Shown: positions 1 through 9,453, counted from the first letter of the stretch. The stretch: DNA of 64,000 nt from Streptomyces sp. NRRL F-4489 (GCF_001509485.1 NZ_LLZI01000057.1:33521-97520), one strand, 5' to 3'. Notes: a model not told the origin generated them from the letters alone. Program-made: numbers and translations.

Positions 1-126
1 CGAGCGGAACGGTGCGGCTTTGTCACCGCCACACCATGTCCGCCGCCGTCCGCCTGAACTACCGTCATCACGTCCCGCCGGACCGGCCCTGTCGGACCGG
101 TCCTCCTCACACCCGCGGAGTCCCTG

Positions 127-726
127 ATGAGTACAGCCGCCCCCGCCCTCCGGCCCGGAGCCGTCCTCGCCGACCTGCTGCCCGCCGCCACCGCCACCCG
201 CGCCCGCGTCCGCGACGCCGCGCTGGTCGGCGGCGGCGCCGTGCTCACCGGCATCGCCGCCCAGATCGCCGTCCCGATCCCCGGCTCCCCGGTCCCGGTC
301 ACCGCCCAGACCTTCGCCGCCCTCCTCGTCGGCGCCTCGCTCGGCGCCCGCCGCGGCCTGCTCTCGCTGGCCCTCTACGCCCTGGCGGGCATGGCCGGCC
401 TGCCGTGGTTCGCGGGCGGTGCCTCCGGTGCCGGCGGCGCCACCTTCGGCTACGTCCTGGGCATGCTGCTGGCCGCCACCGCCGTGGGCGCGCTGGCCCG
501 CCGCGGCGGCGACCGCGGGGTGCTGCGCACCGCCGCCACCATGGCCGCCGGCAACGCCGTGATCTACGCGATCGGCGTCCCGTACCTGGCGTTCGCCACC
601 GGCATGTCCCTCGGCCAGGCGATCGCGGTCGGCATGGTGCCGTTCCTGATCGGCGACGCGGTGAAGATCGCCCTGGCGATGGGCGCGCTGCCGGCCGCCT
701 GGAAGCTGGCCGGCCGCCGCGCCTGA
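127..726 (+). CDS. bioY: BioY-family biotin transporter, substrate-binding membrane subunit
   Basis: The 199-residue protein is almost entirely hydrophobic, with about six membrane segments after a short N-terminal tail. The family-typical region PIPGSPVPVTAQTFAALLVG lies near residues 50-70, followed by GARRGLLSLALYALAG. BioY is the substrate-capture (S) component of biotin uptake, working alone or with an ECF energy module. No ECF ATPase or biotin synthesis gene is adjacent, so it may act alone or share a distant module. ATG 127 follows the purine-rich GCGGAG a few bases upstream. The gene is convergent with the permease, with a shared terminator between them. Confidence 0.9.
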   Translation: MSTAAPALRPGAVLADLLPAATATRARVRDAALVGGGAVLTGIAAQIAVPIPGSPVPVTAQTFAALLVGASLGARRGLLSLALYALAGMAGLPWFAGGASGAGGATFGYVLGMLLAATAVGALARRGGDRGVLRTAATMAAGNAVIYAIGVPYLAFATGMSLGQAIAVGMVPFLIGDAVKIALAMGALPAAWKLAGRRA

Positions 727-745
727 CCGCCCGGCACCGGATACG

Positions 746-787
746 CGGCGGGGCCCGCACCTCGGGAAAGAGGTGCGGGCCCCGCCG
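746..787. terminator. Strong bidirectional hairpin between bioY and the permease gene
   Basis: A 17-bp perfect stem (746-762 with 771-787) closes an 8-nt loop in the 73-bp gap between two convergent genes. It lacks a long T-run, which is usual in GC-rich actinomycetes. It can end transcription from both sides. Confidence 0.8.
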
Positions 788-799
788 TGTTCCGAAGAG

Positions 800-2245
800 T
801 CACACCTGCTCCGGCGCCTCCGCCTCGCGGGGCCGCCGCCGCTGGAGCACCAGCCCGGCGGCCAGCACCACCACGGCCGCCACCACCGACAGCACCATCT
901 GCTCCCGGCCGTCCTTGTCGTAGAACATGTAGCCCACCACGAAGACGATCAGCGCGATGGTGGCGTACGTCAGCCACGGGTACAGCCACATCCGCACCGT
1001 CAGCCGCTCCGGCGTCTCCCGCTCCAGGACCCGCCGCATCCGCAGCTGCGAGACGCAGATCACCAGCCAGACGAAGAGCGCCACCGCGCCCGAGGAGTTC
1101 AGCAGGAACTGGAAGATGGTGTCCTTCGAGGTGTAGCTGAAGATCGTCGCGATGAAGCCGAAGGCCACCGACGCCCAGATCGCCACCGCCGGGACGCCGC
1201 CCTTGTTGACCGTCGCGAACGACTTCGGCGCGTCGCCGCGCGCACCGAGCGAGAACGCCATCCGGGACGCGGTGTACAGGCCGGAGTTCAGGCAGGACAG
1301 CACGGCGGTCAGCACCACCACGTCCATCACCACGTCCACGTACGGGATGTGCAGCGACTTCAGCACCGCCACGTACGGGCTCTTGGCCACCTCCGGGTCG
1401 TCCCACGGCAGCAGCGTCACGATCACCGCGATCGAGCCGATGTAGAACAGCGCGATCCGCCAGATGACGCTGTTGACGGCCTTGCGGACGGCCACGACCG
1501 GGTTCGGCGACTCGCTCGCCGCCAGCGTGACGATCTCGCTGCCCATGAACGAGAAGACCACCAGCAGCATGCCGGAGAGGATCGCCCCCGGGCCCTTCGG
1601 CAGGAACCCGCCGTGCCCGAGGAGATTGGCGGTTCCCACCGCGTGGTGCCCCGGCGGCAGCCCGAAGATCGCCAGCGCGCCCACCACGATGAAGATCACG
1701 ATCGCCACGACCTTGATCCCGGCGAACCAGAACTCGAACTCGCCGAACGAGCCCACCGAGACCAGGTTGGTGCCGGTCAGCACGATCATCACCAGCAGCG
1801 CCCAGGCCCACTGCGGCACCGCCGGTATCCAGCCGGTCAGGATCGCCGCCGCCGCGGTCGCCTCGACCGCCAGCACCACCGACCAGAAGAACCAGTACAG
1901 CCAGCCGATGGTGAAGCCCGCCCACCGGCCCAGCGCCCGGTCCGCGTACGCGGAGAACGACCCGGAGGTCGGCGAGGCCGCGGCCATCTCGCCCAGCATC
2001 CGCATCACCAGCACGACCAGCAGCCCGGTCAGCGCGTAGGAGAGCAGGATGCCCGGCCCGGCGGCCTTGATGCCGGCGCCGGATCCGACGAACAGGCCGG
2101 CGCCGATCACCCCGCCGATGGCGATCATGGAGAGATGGCGGTTCTTCAGTCCGGCCTGGAGCCCGTCGGGCGACCGGTCCGCGGAGCCGTTGCCGGGTTG
2201 GCCGGCAGTGGGGACCGCGGGGGAGGCAGGCGGGTGCGCGCCCAT
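800..2245 (-). CDS. APC-superfamily amino acid permease (GabP/AnsP-like)
   Basis: A 481-residue transporter with about 12 membrane helices. The first helix carries the glycine-rich signature IAIGGVIGAGLFVGSG, which binds the substrate backbone in the amino acid/polyamine/organocation family. A later SFMGSEIVTLAASESPNP segment resembles GABA, asparagine and aromatic amino acid permeases. The substrate cannot be fixed from sequence. I chose the ATG at 2245 because a GAAGGA ribosome site precedes it; the reading frame runs 60 codons further up without a convincing start. It is divergent from rpiB with about 190 bp between, so the promoters share that gap. Confidence 0.85.
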   Translation of the reverse strand: MGAHPPASPAVPTAGQPGNGSADRSPDGLQAGLKNRHLSMIAIGGVIGAGLFVGSGAGIKAAGPGILLSYALTGLLVVLVMRMLGEMAAASPTSGSFSAYADRALGRWAGFTIGWLYWFFWSVVLAVEATAAAAILTGWIPAVPQWAWALLVMIVLTGTNLVSVGSFGEFEFWFAGIKVVAIVIFIVVGALAIFGLPPGHHAVGTANLLGHGGFLPKGPGAILSGMLLVVFSFMGSEIVTLAASESPNPVVAVRKAVNSVIWRIALFYIGSIAVIVTLLPWDDPEVAKSPYVAVLKSLHIPYVDVVMDVVVLTAVLSCLNSGLYTASRMAFSLGARGDAPKSFATVNKGGVPAVAIWASVAFGFIATIFSYTSKDTIFQFLLNSSGAVALFVWLVICVSQLRMRRVLERETPERLTVRMWLYPWLTYATIALIVFVVGYMFYDKDGREQMVLSVVAAVVVLAAGLVLQRRRPREAEAPEQV

Positions 2246-2433
2246 GTGCACCGTCCTTCGTGGTTCTCGGTGTCGAACCCAGGCATTAGAACCTTGTAAA
2301 CGACCGTTTGGAAGACCCGAATCCGTATCGTTGCCGTTACCGGCGGGTTGTCCGAAGCCGCAGGCCGCGGCGGCCGGGCGGGTCACCGCCCCGGTGGGCC
2401 CTACCCGCTGCGCGGCATGCCACACTCATGCCC

Positions 2434-2922
2434 ATGCGCGTGTACATCGGCTCCGACCATGCCGGCTTCGACCTCAAGAACCACCTCGTCGACTGGCTCA
2501 AGGCCAACGGCCACGAGCCCGTCGACTGCGGCCCGCACATCTACGACGCCCAGGACGACTACCCCCCGTTCTGCCTGCGCGCCGCGGAGCGGACCGCCGC
2601 GGACCCGGACAGCCTCGGCATCGTGATCGGCGGCTCCGGCAACGGCGAGCAGATCGCCGCCAACAAGGTCAAGGGCGTCCGCGCCGCGCTGGCGTGGAGC
2701 GAGGAGACCGCCAAGCTCGGCCGGGAGCACAACAACGCCAACGTCGTCTCCGTCGGCGGCCGGATGCACACCACCGAGGAGGCCACCCGCTTCATCGAGG
2801 TCTTCCTGGCCACCCCGTACTCGGGTGAGGAGCGCCACACCCGCCGCATCGAGATGCTCTCCGCCTACGAGACCACCGGCGAGCTCCCCCCGATCCCGGC
2901 CCACCACCCGCAGCAGGACTGA
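2434..2922 (+). CDS. rpiB: Ribose-5-phosphate isomerase B
   Basis: Interconverts ribose 5-phosphate and ribulose 5-phosphate in the cytoplasmic pentose phosphate pathway. The 162-residue protein starts with the RpiB/LacAB signature GSDHAGFDLK and has the phosphate-binding stretch GGSGNGEQIAANKVKGVRAA near the middle. Two ATGs lie 6 bp apart (2428 and 2434). I prefer 2434 because homologues begin MRVYIGSDHAG. No clear Shine-Dalgarno is present; the hexamer CACACT ends 7 bases before 2434, so leaderless translation is possible. The nei-like gene follows, the same pairing as in Mycobacterium. Confidence 0.93.
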   Translation: MRVYIGSDHAGFDLKNHLVDWLKANGHEPVDCGPHIYDAQDDYPPFCLRAAERTAADPDSLGIVIGGSGNGEQIAANKVKGVRAALAWSEETAKLGREHNNANVVSVGGRMHTTEEATRFIEVFLATPYSGEERHTRRIEMLSAYETTGELPPIPAHHPQQD

Positions 2923-3032
2923 CGCCTGGCGGCCGGTTCGTGCCCGTTCGTTCCGCTTTCAGCGGGAACGGGTGGGCGCGACCGGCCCCACGGGCCGCGC
3001 CACAGAACGCAACCTCCGGAGGACCGCACCCG

Positions 3033-3854
3033 ATGCCCGAAGGGCACACCATCCACCGCCTCGCGCTGGACCACCGGGAACGGTTCGAGGGCCGCACGAT
3101 CCGGGCGACCAGCCCGCAGGGCAAGTTCGCCGCCGGCGCCGCCCTCATCGACGGCGCGGTCATGGACACCGCCGAGGCACACGGCAAGCACCTCTTCCTC
3201 GGCTTCGGCCCGGACCGCTGGGTCCACATCCACCTCGGCCTCTTCGGCAAGCTCGGCTTCGGCACCGCGCCGCCCCCGCCGCCCACCGACACCGTCCGGC
3301 TGCGGCTGACCGGCCACGGCCACCACGCCGACCTGCGCGGCCCCACCACCTGCGCGCTGATCACCGACGCCGAGAAGCGGGCGATACACGACCGGCTCGG
3401 CCCCGATCCGCTGCGCCCCGGCGAGGACGGCGACCGCGCCTGGCGGCGGATCTCCCGCAGCCGCACCACCGTCGCCGCGCTGCTGCTCGACCAGAAGGTG
3501 ATCGCCGGCGTCGGCAACGTCTACCGCGCCGAGGTCCTCTTCCGGCACGGTATCGACCCCTACCTCCCCGGCCGCGACCTGCGCCGCGACCAGTGGGACG
3601 CGATCTGGGCCGACCTGGCCGCCCTGATGCGGGAGGGCGTGCGGAACAACCGGATCGACACCGTCCGCCCCGAGCACACCCCCGAGGCCATGGGCCGCCC
3701 GCCCCGGGTCGACGACCACGGCGGCGAGGTCTACGTCTACCGGCGCACCGGCGCGCCCTGCCTCCTCTGCGGCGACGCGGTGCGCACCGCCGGGCTCGCG
3801 GCCCGCAACCTCTTCTGGTGCCCCACCTGCCAGCCCGCCGCCGCCCGGCCGTGA
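3033..3854 (+). CDS. nei: Fpg/Nei-family DNA glycosylase (endonuclease VIII-like)
   Basis: A base-excision-repair enzyme that removes oxidised bases and cuts the abasic site. The 273-residue protein begins MPEGHTIHRL: after Met removal Pro is the catalytic nucleophile, followed by the conserved Glu. A Lys lies in AHGKHLFLGF, as in Nei/Fpg enzymes. The C-terminus has a zinc finger with paired CLLC and CPTC motifs. PEGH rather than PELP favours the Nei side of the family. ATG 3033 follows a GGAGGA ribosome site. The same neighbour pair (rpiB then nei) occurs in Mycobacterium tuberculosis. Confidence 0.9.
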   Translation: MPEGHTIHRLALDHRERFEGRTIRATSPQGKFAAGAALIDGAVMDTAEAHGKHLFLGFGPDRWVHIHLGLFGKLGFGTAPPPPPTDTVRLRLTGHGHHADLRGPTTCALITDAEKRAIHDRLGPDPLRPGEDGDRAWRRISRSRTTVAALLLDQKVIAGVGNVYRAEVLFRHGIDPYLPGRDLRRDQWDAIWADLAALMREGVRNNRIDTVRPEHTPEAMGRPPRVDDHGGEVYVYRRTGAPCLLCGDAVRTAGLAARNLFWCPTCQPAAARP

Positions 3855-3889
3855 GCGCCGCCCGCCCGTAAGCGCCGCCCGGCCCCGCG

Positions 3890-5119
3890 TCAGAACCCGT
3901 GCGGCAGCCAGGGCGCCACCTCCGACCCGAACGCGAGCGACGCCGCCGCCAGCGCCCCCGGCCGCAGCTCCCGCACCCGCCCGGCCCCGGCCAGTGCCGT
4001 CAGCGTGCAGCCGCCCAGATACGCCGACCCCAACTCCCGTACCGACAGCGCCAGTTCGGCCGCATCGGTGGTCCGCTCGCAGCGGGCGCCCCGGGCGTCG
4101 CCGGACAGCCGCCACCGCCCGGCGTTCCAGGGGCAGAACGCGTCGGCGACCTCCAGCACCACGTCCACCGGCGTCCGGTACGTCCGCGCCGCCAGCGCCG
4201 CCCCCACCTCCACCGGCCGCACGAACAGCCCCTCGCGCAGCCCGAGTCCGCAGCGCCGCTGGTCCGCCACCAGATGCGGCAGCGGGTCGTCCACCGGCCG
4301 GCCGCGCGCCACCACGGACGAGGTCAGGTCGATCCCGAACAGATAGCGCCACAGCGCCGCGTGGACCACCGGGTCCAGCGCGTCGAGCTGGCGCAGCTGC
4401 ACCGTCCCGCACGGCCCGGCGTCGTCCCAGCCCGGCTTGACGGCATACCGGGCATACCCCCGCACCTCGCCGTCCACCTCGGCCAGCACGCACTGCAGCG
4501 GCCCGGCGCCGTCCCGCTCGCCCTCCGGGTCGAGCACCCCCTGGCGGTCCCGGCCGGGCCGCCGCGCCAGCATGCCCGGCCGGCCCGGCACCAGCGCGGC
4601 GTAGACCCGCTCGCACTCCGGGAGCGCGGCCACCGGATCCGCCAGCCGCAACCGCACCCCGTCCGCGCCGGGCGGCTCCGGGGCGGCCAGCCGCACCGTG
4701 TCCACCGCCATCCGCAGCTCCCAGGTGGCCGGGCCGTACCCGAACCGCCCGTAGATCGCCGGCTCGCTCGCGGTCAGCAGCGCCAGCGGCTCCCCGCGCT
4801 CCCGTACGCCGTCCAGCTGGCGCCGCATCAGCTGCGTGAGCACCCCGCGCCGCCGGTGCGTGGGCAGGACGCCGACCAGCGTGACCCCGGCGGCCGGCAC
4901 CTCCGCGCCGCCCGGCACCGTTAGTCCGAACGAGAACGACCCGGCCGTCCCGACGATGCCGCCGCCGTCCCACGCCGCGAGCGCCCGCTCCGGCTCGACC
5001 ACCGACCGCCACCACGCGGCCCGCTCGGCCGACTCCCTGAGCCCGCCGAACGCCACGTCCACGGTCTCGAACCAGGCCGCCAGATCGGCCTCCCGCACCA
5101 GCCGCACCTCTGCTGTCAT
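3890..5119 (-). CDS. Eis-like GNAT N-acetyltransferase
   Basis: A 409-residue protein with the architecture of Eis (enhanced intracellular survival) proteins: an N-terminal GNAT fold with the acetyl-CoA loop THRRRGVLTQLMRRQL near residue 90, a second GNAT-like domain, and a sterol-carrier-like C-terminal domain ending in LPHGF. In Eis enzymes the C-terminal carboxylate is the catalytic base. Eis proteins acetylate amines, including aminoglycosides; the substrate here is unknown. TAGGGA lies 6 bases before the ATG on the minus strand with no Shine-Dalgarno, suggesting a leaderless transcript. It is convergent with nei with 35 bp between stops. Confidence 0.8.
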   Translation of the reverse strand: MTAEVRLVREADLAAWFETVDVAFGGLRESAERAAWWRSVVEPERALAAWDGGGIVGTAGSFSFGLTVPGGAEVPAAGVTLVGVLPTHRRRGVLTQLMRRQLDGVRERGEPLALLTASEPAIYGRFGYGPATWELRMAVDTVRLAAPEPPGADGVRLRLADPVAALPECERVYAALVPGRPGMLARRPGRDRQGVLDPEGERDGAGPLQCVLAEVDGEVRGYARYAVKPGWDDAGPCGTVQLRQLDALDPVVHAALWRYLFGIDLTSSVVARGRPVDDPLPHLVADQRRCGLGLREGLFVRPVEVGAALAARTYRTPVDVVLEVADAFCPWNAGRWRLSGDARGARCERTTDAAELALSVRELGSAYLGGCTLTALAGAGRVRELRPGALAAASLAFGSEVAPWLPHGF

Positions 5120-5245
5120 ACGCCATCCCTAGCAGCATCCGCTCCGGCCACGCGACCGCATTTCGAACGCGAATTCCTGGAAATCCACCGGGTGACGTGC
5201 AATGAATCGACGCGCCGCCGAACGGGTGGATAAGGTCCCAGAGCA

Positions 5246-6391
5246 ATGACACGCGGCGCGGGAGCGGAATCCTTCAGGGCCCGGACGCACAAGCGTCTGC
5301 ACCGGGTCCGCGTCGCCATGCGCAAGGCCGGCGTCGACTACTTCCGCGGCGACGGCTCCGACTGGCTCGCACTGGCCGTGCTGCTCGCCGCCGTCCCCGC
5401 CATCGCCGGCGGCACCCTCTGGCACCCCCAGTGGATCGCGCCGGCCGCGCTGGCCCTCCCGATCTTCGCCGGCGGCCTGCTGCTGCGCCCGGCCAACCTC
5501 CTCGTCCTGTACGCCGCCTCGGCCGCCGCCCTGATCGTCGAGGCCGCGCTGTTCGGCCCGTACGACGAGGGTCCGGACCGGATCACCCCGGGCACGGTCC
5601 TGGTGGTCGCCGCGGTCGGCCTGTCCGGGCTGCTGGTCGCGCAGTTCCGCAGCCGGGTCGGGGTGCCCTGGCGACGCGGCGGCACGATGCTCTTCGACCT
5701 GCGCGAACGCATCCGGGTGCAGAGCAAGCTGCCCGAACTCCCGGCCGGCTGGCACCGCGAGATGGCGCTCCGCCCGGCCGGCGGCCAGTCCTTCTCCGGC
5801 GACTTCGTGGTGGCCTCCCGCACCCAGGGCGGCAACATCCTGGAGGTCGTCCTCACCGACGTCTCCGGCAAGGGCATGGACGCCGCCTCCCGCGCCCTGC
5901 TGCTCTCCGGCGCCTTCGGCGGCCTGCTCGGCTCGCTGCCGCCGCACGGCTTCCTGCCCGCCGCCAACGGCTATCTGCTGCGCCAGGACTGGCAGGAGGG
6001 CTTCGCCACCTCCGTCCACCTCGTCCTGGACCTGGAGTCCGGCGACTACGAGCTGTTCTCCGCCGGCCATCTGCCCGCCCTCCAGCTCAGCGCCGGCACC
6101 GGCCGCTGGGAGGAGAAGGCGGGGGAGGGGCCGCTGCTCGGGGTCTACGACGGCGCGCAGTTCGACCCGGTCAAGGGCACGCTGCGCCCCGGCGACGTGC
6201 TGATGCTGTTCACCGACGGCCTGGTGGAGGCCGCCGACCGGGACATCGCCGAGGGCATCGACCGGCTGACCGGCGAGGCCGAGCGCTATGTCCACACCGG
6301 CTTCACCGGCGCCGCCTGGCATCTGATCGAGGCCGTCGCCAAGGACGTCAACGACGACCGCGCGCTGCTGCTGATCTCCCGCGACGGCTGA
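5246..6391 (+). CDS. Membrane-anchored PP2C/SpoIIE-type serine phosphatase
   Basis: The N-terminal third (about residues 40-135) holds three to four hydrophobic segments. The rest is a SpoIIE/RsbU-like PPM phosphatase domain. Metal-binding motifs are visible: SGDFVV, LTDVSGKGMDAA, FTDGLVEA and a C-terminal DDRALLLI. Such proteins dephosphorylate anti-anti-sigma factors in partner-switching systems. No anti-sigma pair is adjacent here; an ATP-binding anti-sigma-like protein lies 22 kb away. ATG 5246 has no strong ribosome site; TAAGGT ends 9 bases upstream, so translation may be leaderless or nearly so. Confidence 0.85.
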   Translation: MTRGAGAESFRARTHKRLHRVRVAMRKAGVDYFRGDGSDWLALAVLLAAVPAIAGGTLWHPQWIAPAALALPIFAGGLLLRPANLLVLYAASAAALIVEAALFGPYDEGPDRITPGTVLVVAAVGLSGLLVAQFRSRVGVPWRRGGTMLFDLRERIRVQSKLPELPAGWHREMALRPAGGQSFSGDFVVASRTQGGNILEVVLTDVSGKGMDAASRALLLSGAFGGLLGSLPPHGFLPAANGYLLRQDWQEGFATSVHLVLDLESGDYELFSAGHLPALQLSAGTGRWEEKAGEGPLLGVYDGAQFDPVKGTLRPGDVLMLFTDGLVEAADRDIAEGIDRLTGEAERYVHTGFTGAAWHLIEAVAKDVNDDRALLLISRDG

Positions 6392-6757
6392 CGGCGCACG
6401 GGCCGACCGCCGCGGGGGCCGCCGCCCGGCCGCCCGGCACGCGGATCGGACATTCCCCGCCGGCGCCCCGGCCAAGACCCCGTCAAGAAACGGTCAACGA
6501 TTACTTTGCCGAAGCACTGGCCGGTGACCGTTGTAGGGCGGTGCGTGAGGTTTTGCGGACCGGCCCACCCCGCTCCCCGGGCCCGCCGGACCGTCCGGAA
6601 GGGGTCTGTTGCGAACGTCTGCAAACGAGCAAAGCGTTGGCCGATGATTCGTCACCCGCCTGCGGTGGGCAGGGAGTTGATGGCACGATGGGTGCCGGGG
6701 GTGTGCGCGGCATGCCCCAGGGCCGGTGAGGCGTTCCGACCGAGGGTGTGATCAGTT
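6392..6757. other. Intergenic region, no gene seen
   Basis: The 366 bases hold no ORF with convincing codon use. The stretch 6490-6530 and the AT-richer stretch around 6608-6655 stand out from the background composition and probably carry the promoter of the small membrane protein downstream. No clear hairpin or tRNA was found. Confidence 0.4.
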
Positions 6758-6952
6758 GTGGCTCTGTCGCTGTCCGTTGTGCTGATGTTGGGCATCATCC
6801 TGATCGTCCTGATCAGACAGAAGGCGATCAAGGCCGGCCCGGCGCTGGTCGCCATACTCTTCGGCTTCTTCCTCGCCTCCACGGGCATGGCGCCGGCGAT
6901 CAACCGCTTCCTGAACTCCATCGCCCAGACCATCAACCACATCACCTTCTAG
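6758..6952 (+). CDS. Small two-helix membrane protein, conserved-hypothetical type
   Basis: A 64-residue protein starting at GTG 6758. It has a hydrophobic N-terminal helix (LSLSVVLMLGIILIVLI), a short RQK cytoplasmic turn, a second helix (LVAILFGFFLAS) and an amphipathic tail ending NHITF. I do not recognise a family or function. Compact codon usage with strong third-position GC supports coding. It ends 21 bases before the convergent ArsC-like gene stop. Confidence 0.65.
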   Translation: MALSLSVVLMLGIILIVLIRQKAIKAGPALVAILFGFFLASTGMAPAINRFLNSIAQTINHITF

Positions 6953-6973
6953 GTCCGGGTCCGCGGGCCGGAC

Positions 6974-7354
6974 TCAGGGGGTCCGTCCACCCCCGGTCCG
7001 CGCCAGCGCGTCGCGGACGGCCTCCTCGCTGCGCCCCACCAGCGCCGAGCCGTCGTCCGCGGTGATGATCGGCCGCTGGATCAGCCGCGGATGGGCGGCC
7101 AGCGCCTCGATCCACCGCTCCCGCTCGGCGTCGCCGCGCCCCCACGCCCCCATGCCCAGCGCCTTCGCCTCGGGCTCCTGGGTCCGGGTGATGTCCCACG
7201 GCTCCAGGCCCAGCCGCCCCAGCACCGCGCGCAGTTCGGCGGCGGTCGGCGGCTCCTCCAGATACTTCCGCACGGTGTACCGCGCGCCCTCGGCGTCCAG
7301 GATGCCCACCGCGGCCCGGCACTTGGAGCACGCGGGATTGATCCAGATCTCCAT
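6974..7354 (-). CDS. ArsC/Spx-family thioredoxin-fold protein
   Basis: A 126-residue protein opening with INPACSKCRAAVGILD, the active-site region of the arsenate-reductase/Spx family, with Cys9 and Cys12 forming a CxxC. The conserved RPIITADDGSALVGRSEE stretch follows later and matches the family. Many ArsC-like actinobacterial proteins are not proven arsenate reductases, and no ars operon is present. A TAGGGT hexamer ends 6 bases before the ATG on this strand with no Shine-Dalgarno, suggesting leaderless translation. Confidence 0.8.
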   Translation of the reverse strand: MEIWINPACSKCRAAVGILDAEGARYTVRKYLEEPPTAAELRAVLGRLGLEPWDITRTQEPEAKALGMGAWGRGDAERERWIEALAAHPRLIQRPIITADDGSALVGRSEEAVRDALARTGGGRTP

Positions 7355-7427
7355 GCCGCCACCCTAGAGACTCCGGTACGCCGAAGAGAAGCGGTCGTAC
7401 GCACCCCACGGCAAGCGCCGGAAAACG

Positions 7428-7462
7428 GGGAAAGCCCCGGACCGATGGCCCGGGGCTTTCCC
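7428..7462 (-). terminator. Terminator of tRNA-Gly
   Basis: A 13-bp perfect stem (7428-7440 with 7450-7462) and a 9-nt loop. On the minus strand it is followed by CGTTTTCC, a T-run just downstream of the tRNA-Gly 3' end. Confidence 0.8.
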
Positions 7463-7468
7463 GCGACG

Positions 7469-7539
7469 AGCGGGCGACGGGAATCGAACCCGCGTAGCCA
7501 GTTTGGAAGACTGGGGCTCTACCATTGAGCTACGCCCGC
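7469..7539 (-). tRNA. tRNA-Gly (anticodon TCC)
   Basis: Read on the minus strand, it folds as a cloverleaf. The acceptor arm GCGGGCG pairs with CGCCCGC, the D arm contains AGCTCAATGGTAGAGC, and the anticodon loop CTTCCAA gives anticodon TCC. The T arm GCGGGTTCGATTCCCGT is intact. Length is 71 nt; CCA is not encoded. It reads GGA glycine codons. Confidence 0.95.
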
Positions 7540-7720
7540 GTGCGCCGCGGTCGGCGGGACCCCGGCACGCAGAGCATCGTAGCGGGTGAAGCCCCTCCGC
7601 CGCACACCGCGTCGCGCCCCGGATCACTCACCGCCCCGCGCGCGGACCGCGCACCGCATCACGCTCCCGATAACGGGCAGCCGTACGGTCCGCGGGCATG
7701 TACCCTACGTGTCGCACCGA

Positions 7721-7797
7721 CGGGGTGTGGCGCAGCTTGGTAGCGCGTCCGCTTTGGGAGCGGAAGGTCGTCGGTTCGAATCCGGCCACCCCGACCA
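7721..7797 (+). tRNA. tRNA-Pro (anticodon TGG)
   Basis: The acceptor arm CGGGGTG pairs with CACCCCG, the anticodon stem TCCGC/GCGGA closes the loop TTTGGGA (anticodon TGG), and the T arm contains GGTTCGAATCC. The 3' CCA is encoded at 7795-7797. A TACCCT -10-like hexamer lies at 7701-7706, 14 bases before the mature 5' end. Confidence 0.95.
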
Positions 7798-7885
7798 GTC
7801 CAGGCATCCGTCCCGCCGCACGCCGTACGGCCGAAAGCGGGCAGCCACCGGCACAAACCGGTACAAGAGGCCCTTCAAGATCGCG

Positions 7886-7916
7886 TTGTCGGTGCCCTCC
7901 TCCTTGCGGTTACTAT
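7886..7916 (+). promoter_or_regulatory. Candidate tig promoter
   Basis: TTGTCG (7886-7891) and TACTAT (7911-7916) are separated by 19 bases in an AT-richer stretch about 115 bases before tig. The spacing is at the long limit for a housekeeping sigma factor, so this is tentative. Confidence 0.35.
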
Positions 7917-8029
7917 GCAATCTGCGTGCCCGTATGCCTTCGCACCGGGCGCGATCGGCCGGACCGGGACATGCCGGAGCCGGCGGATCTCAAGGCAAAA
8001 CCCCAAAGTCAGCCCAAGGAGACCGAACC

Positions 8030-9421
8030 GTGAAGAGCGCCGTGGAGACCCTGAACCCGACCCGGGTTCGGCTCACTGTCGAGGTGCCCTTCGAGGAGCT
8101 CAAGGACAGCCTCGACGCGGCGTACAAGAAGATCAACCAGCAGGTCACGGTGAAGGGCTTCCGCCGCGGCAAGATCCCGGCGCGCGTCATCGACCAGCGG
8201 TTCGGCCGCGGCGCCGTGCTGGAGGAGGCCGTCAACGACGCGCTCCCGAAGTTCTACACCGAGGCGGTCAACGAGGCCGAGCTGAACGTCCTCGGCCAGC
8301 CCGAGGTCGACATCACCGAGCTCAAGGACAACGAGCTGCTCGCCTTCACGGCCGAGGTCGACATCCGCCCGGCCCTGGAGATCCCGGACTACTCCGGCAT
8401 CGAGGTCGAGGTCGACGCCGTCGAGGTGTCCGACGAGGACGTCGAGAAGTCCGTGGAGCAGCTGCGCGAGCGCTTCGCCTCCACCACCCCGGTCGAGCGC
8501 GCCGCCCAGGACGGCGACGTGGTCACCGTGGACCTGGAGGCCAAGGTCGACGGCGAGGTGCTGGCCGACGGCGTCGCCCAGGGCGTCAGCTACACCATCG
8601 GCTCCGGTGAGCTCCTCGACGGCATCGACGAGGCCGTCAAGGGCCTGGAGGCCGGCGGCAGCGCCACCTTCACCTCCGAGCTCAAGGGCGGCTCCGCCCA
8701 GGGCAAGGAGGCCGAGGTCAAGGTCGACGTCACCGAGGTCAAGGTCCGCGAACTCCCCGAGCTGGACGACGAGTTCGCCCAGATGGCCAGCGAGTTCGAC
8801 ACCCTCGAGGAGCTCAAGGCCGACAGCCGCAAGCGCCTGGAGCGGATGAAGAAGTTCGACCAGGCCACCCAGGCGCAGGAGAAGGTCCTGGAGGCGCTGC
8901 TCGGCCTGATCGAGGTCCCGATCCCCGAGAAGCTGCTCGAGGACGAGATCCGCACCCGCAAGCACAACCTCGAGCACCACCAGCTCGGCCAGATGGGCCT
9001 CGACCTCGCGAAGTACCTGGAGATCCAGGGCAAGACCGAGGAAGAGTTCGACGCCGAGACCAAGGAGCAGGCGGAGAAGGGCATCAAGACCCAGTTCGTC
9101 CTGGACGAGCTGGTCAACAAGGAGAAGCTGAACGTCAGCCAGGAGGAGCTCACCGAGCACCTCATGCGGCGCGCCCAGTCCTCCGGCATGTCCCCCGACC
9201 AGTTCGCCCAGGCCGTGGTCGAGGGCGGCCAGGTGCCGATGCTGGTGGGCGAGGTCGCCCGCGGCAAGGCCCTCGCGGTGGTCGTCGAGGCCGCGACCGT
9301 GAAGGACACCAACGGCCAGGTCGTGGACCTGGACGACGAGGAGGAGGCGGAGGCCGCCGAGGCCGCCGCCGGGACCGAGGGTGCCGAGGCCGGCGAGCAG
9401 GCGGAGAAGTCCGAGGGCTGA
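8030..9421 (+). CDS. tig: Trigger factor
   Basis: A ribosome-bound chaperone and peptidyl-prolyl isomerase that meets nascent chains at the exit tunnel. The 463-residue protein has the ribosome-docking signature GFRRGKIP at residues 43-50, a central FKBP-like domain (about 150-240) and a helical C-terminal arm domain. It ends in a very acidic tail ([20 protein letters not shown]) common in actinobacteria. GTG 8030 follows an AAGGAG ribosome site 8 bases upstream; the reading frame is open far upstream across tRNA-Pro, which cannot be coding. clpP1, clpP2 and clpX follow, the classical proteostasis block. Confidence 0.97.
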   Translation: MKSAVETLNPTRVRLTVEVPFEELKDSLDAAYKKINQQVTVKGFRRGKIPARVIDQRFGRGAVLEEAVNDALPKFYTEAVNEAELNVLGQPEVDITELKDNELLAFTAEVDIRPALEIPDYSGIEVEVDAVEVSDEDVEKSVEQLRERFASTTPVERAAQDGDVVTVDLEAKVDGEVLADGVAQGVSYTIGSGELLDGIDEAVKGLEAGGSATFTSELKGGSAQGKEAEVKVDVTEVKVRELPELDDEFAQMASEFDTLEELKADSRKRLERMKKFDQATQAQEKVLEALLGLIEVPIPEKLLEDEIRTRKHNLEHHQLGQMGLDLAKYLEIQGKTEEEFDAETKEQAEKGIKTQFVLDELVNKEKLNVSQEELTEHLMRRAQSSGMSPDQFAQAVVEGGQVPMLVGEVARGKALAVVVEAATVKDTNGQVVDLDDEEEAEAAEAAAGTEGAEAGEQAEKSEG

Positions 9422-9453
9422 TACGCCCCCGGCGGCTTCGCCGACCGGCTGAT

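Noticed and set aside
564..2425. Long antisense and shadow ORFs, for example over the permease gene
   Set aside because: Products are Arg/Gly/Pro/His-rich with no fold-like pattern. In DNA this GC-rich, frames opposite real genes stay open by composition alone.
6974..7354. ArsC-like gene as part of an arsenic-resistance operon
   Set aside because: No arsR, arsB or acr3 homologue is adjacent; the isolated CxxC protein is more likely a general thiol-redox family member.
7586..8029. Possible 148-codon N-terminal extension of trigger factor
   Set aside because: It would translate through tRNA-Pro. A good AAGGAG precedes GTG 8030 and the protein then begins as usual for the family.
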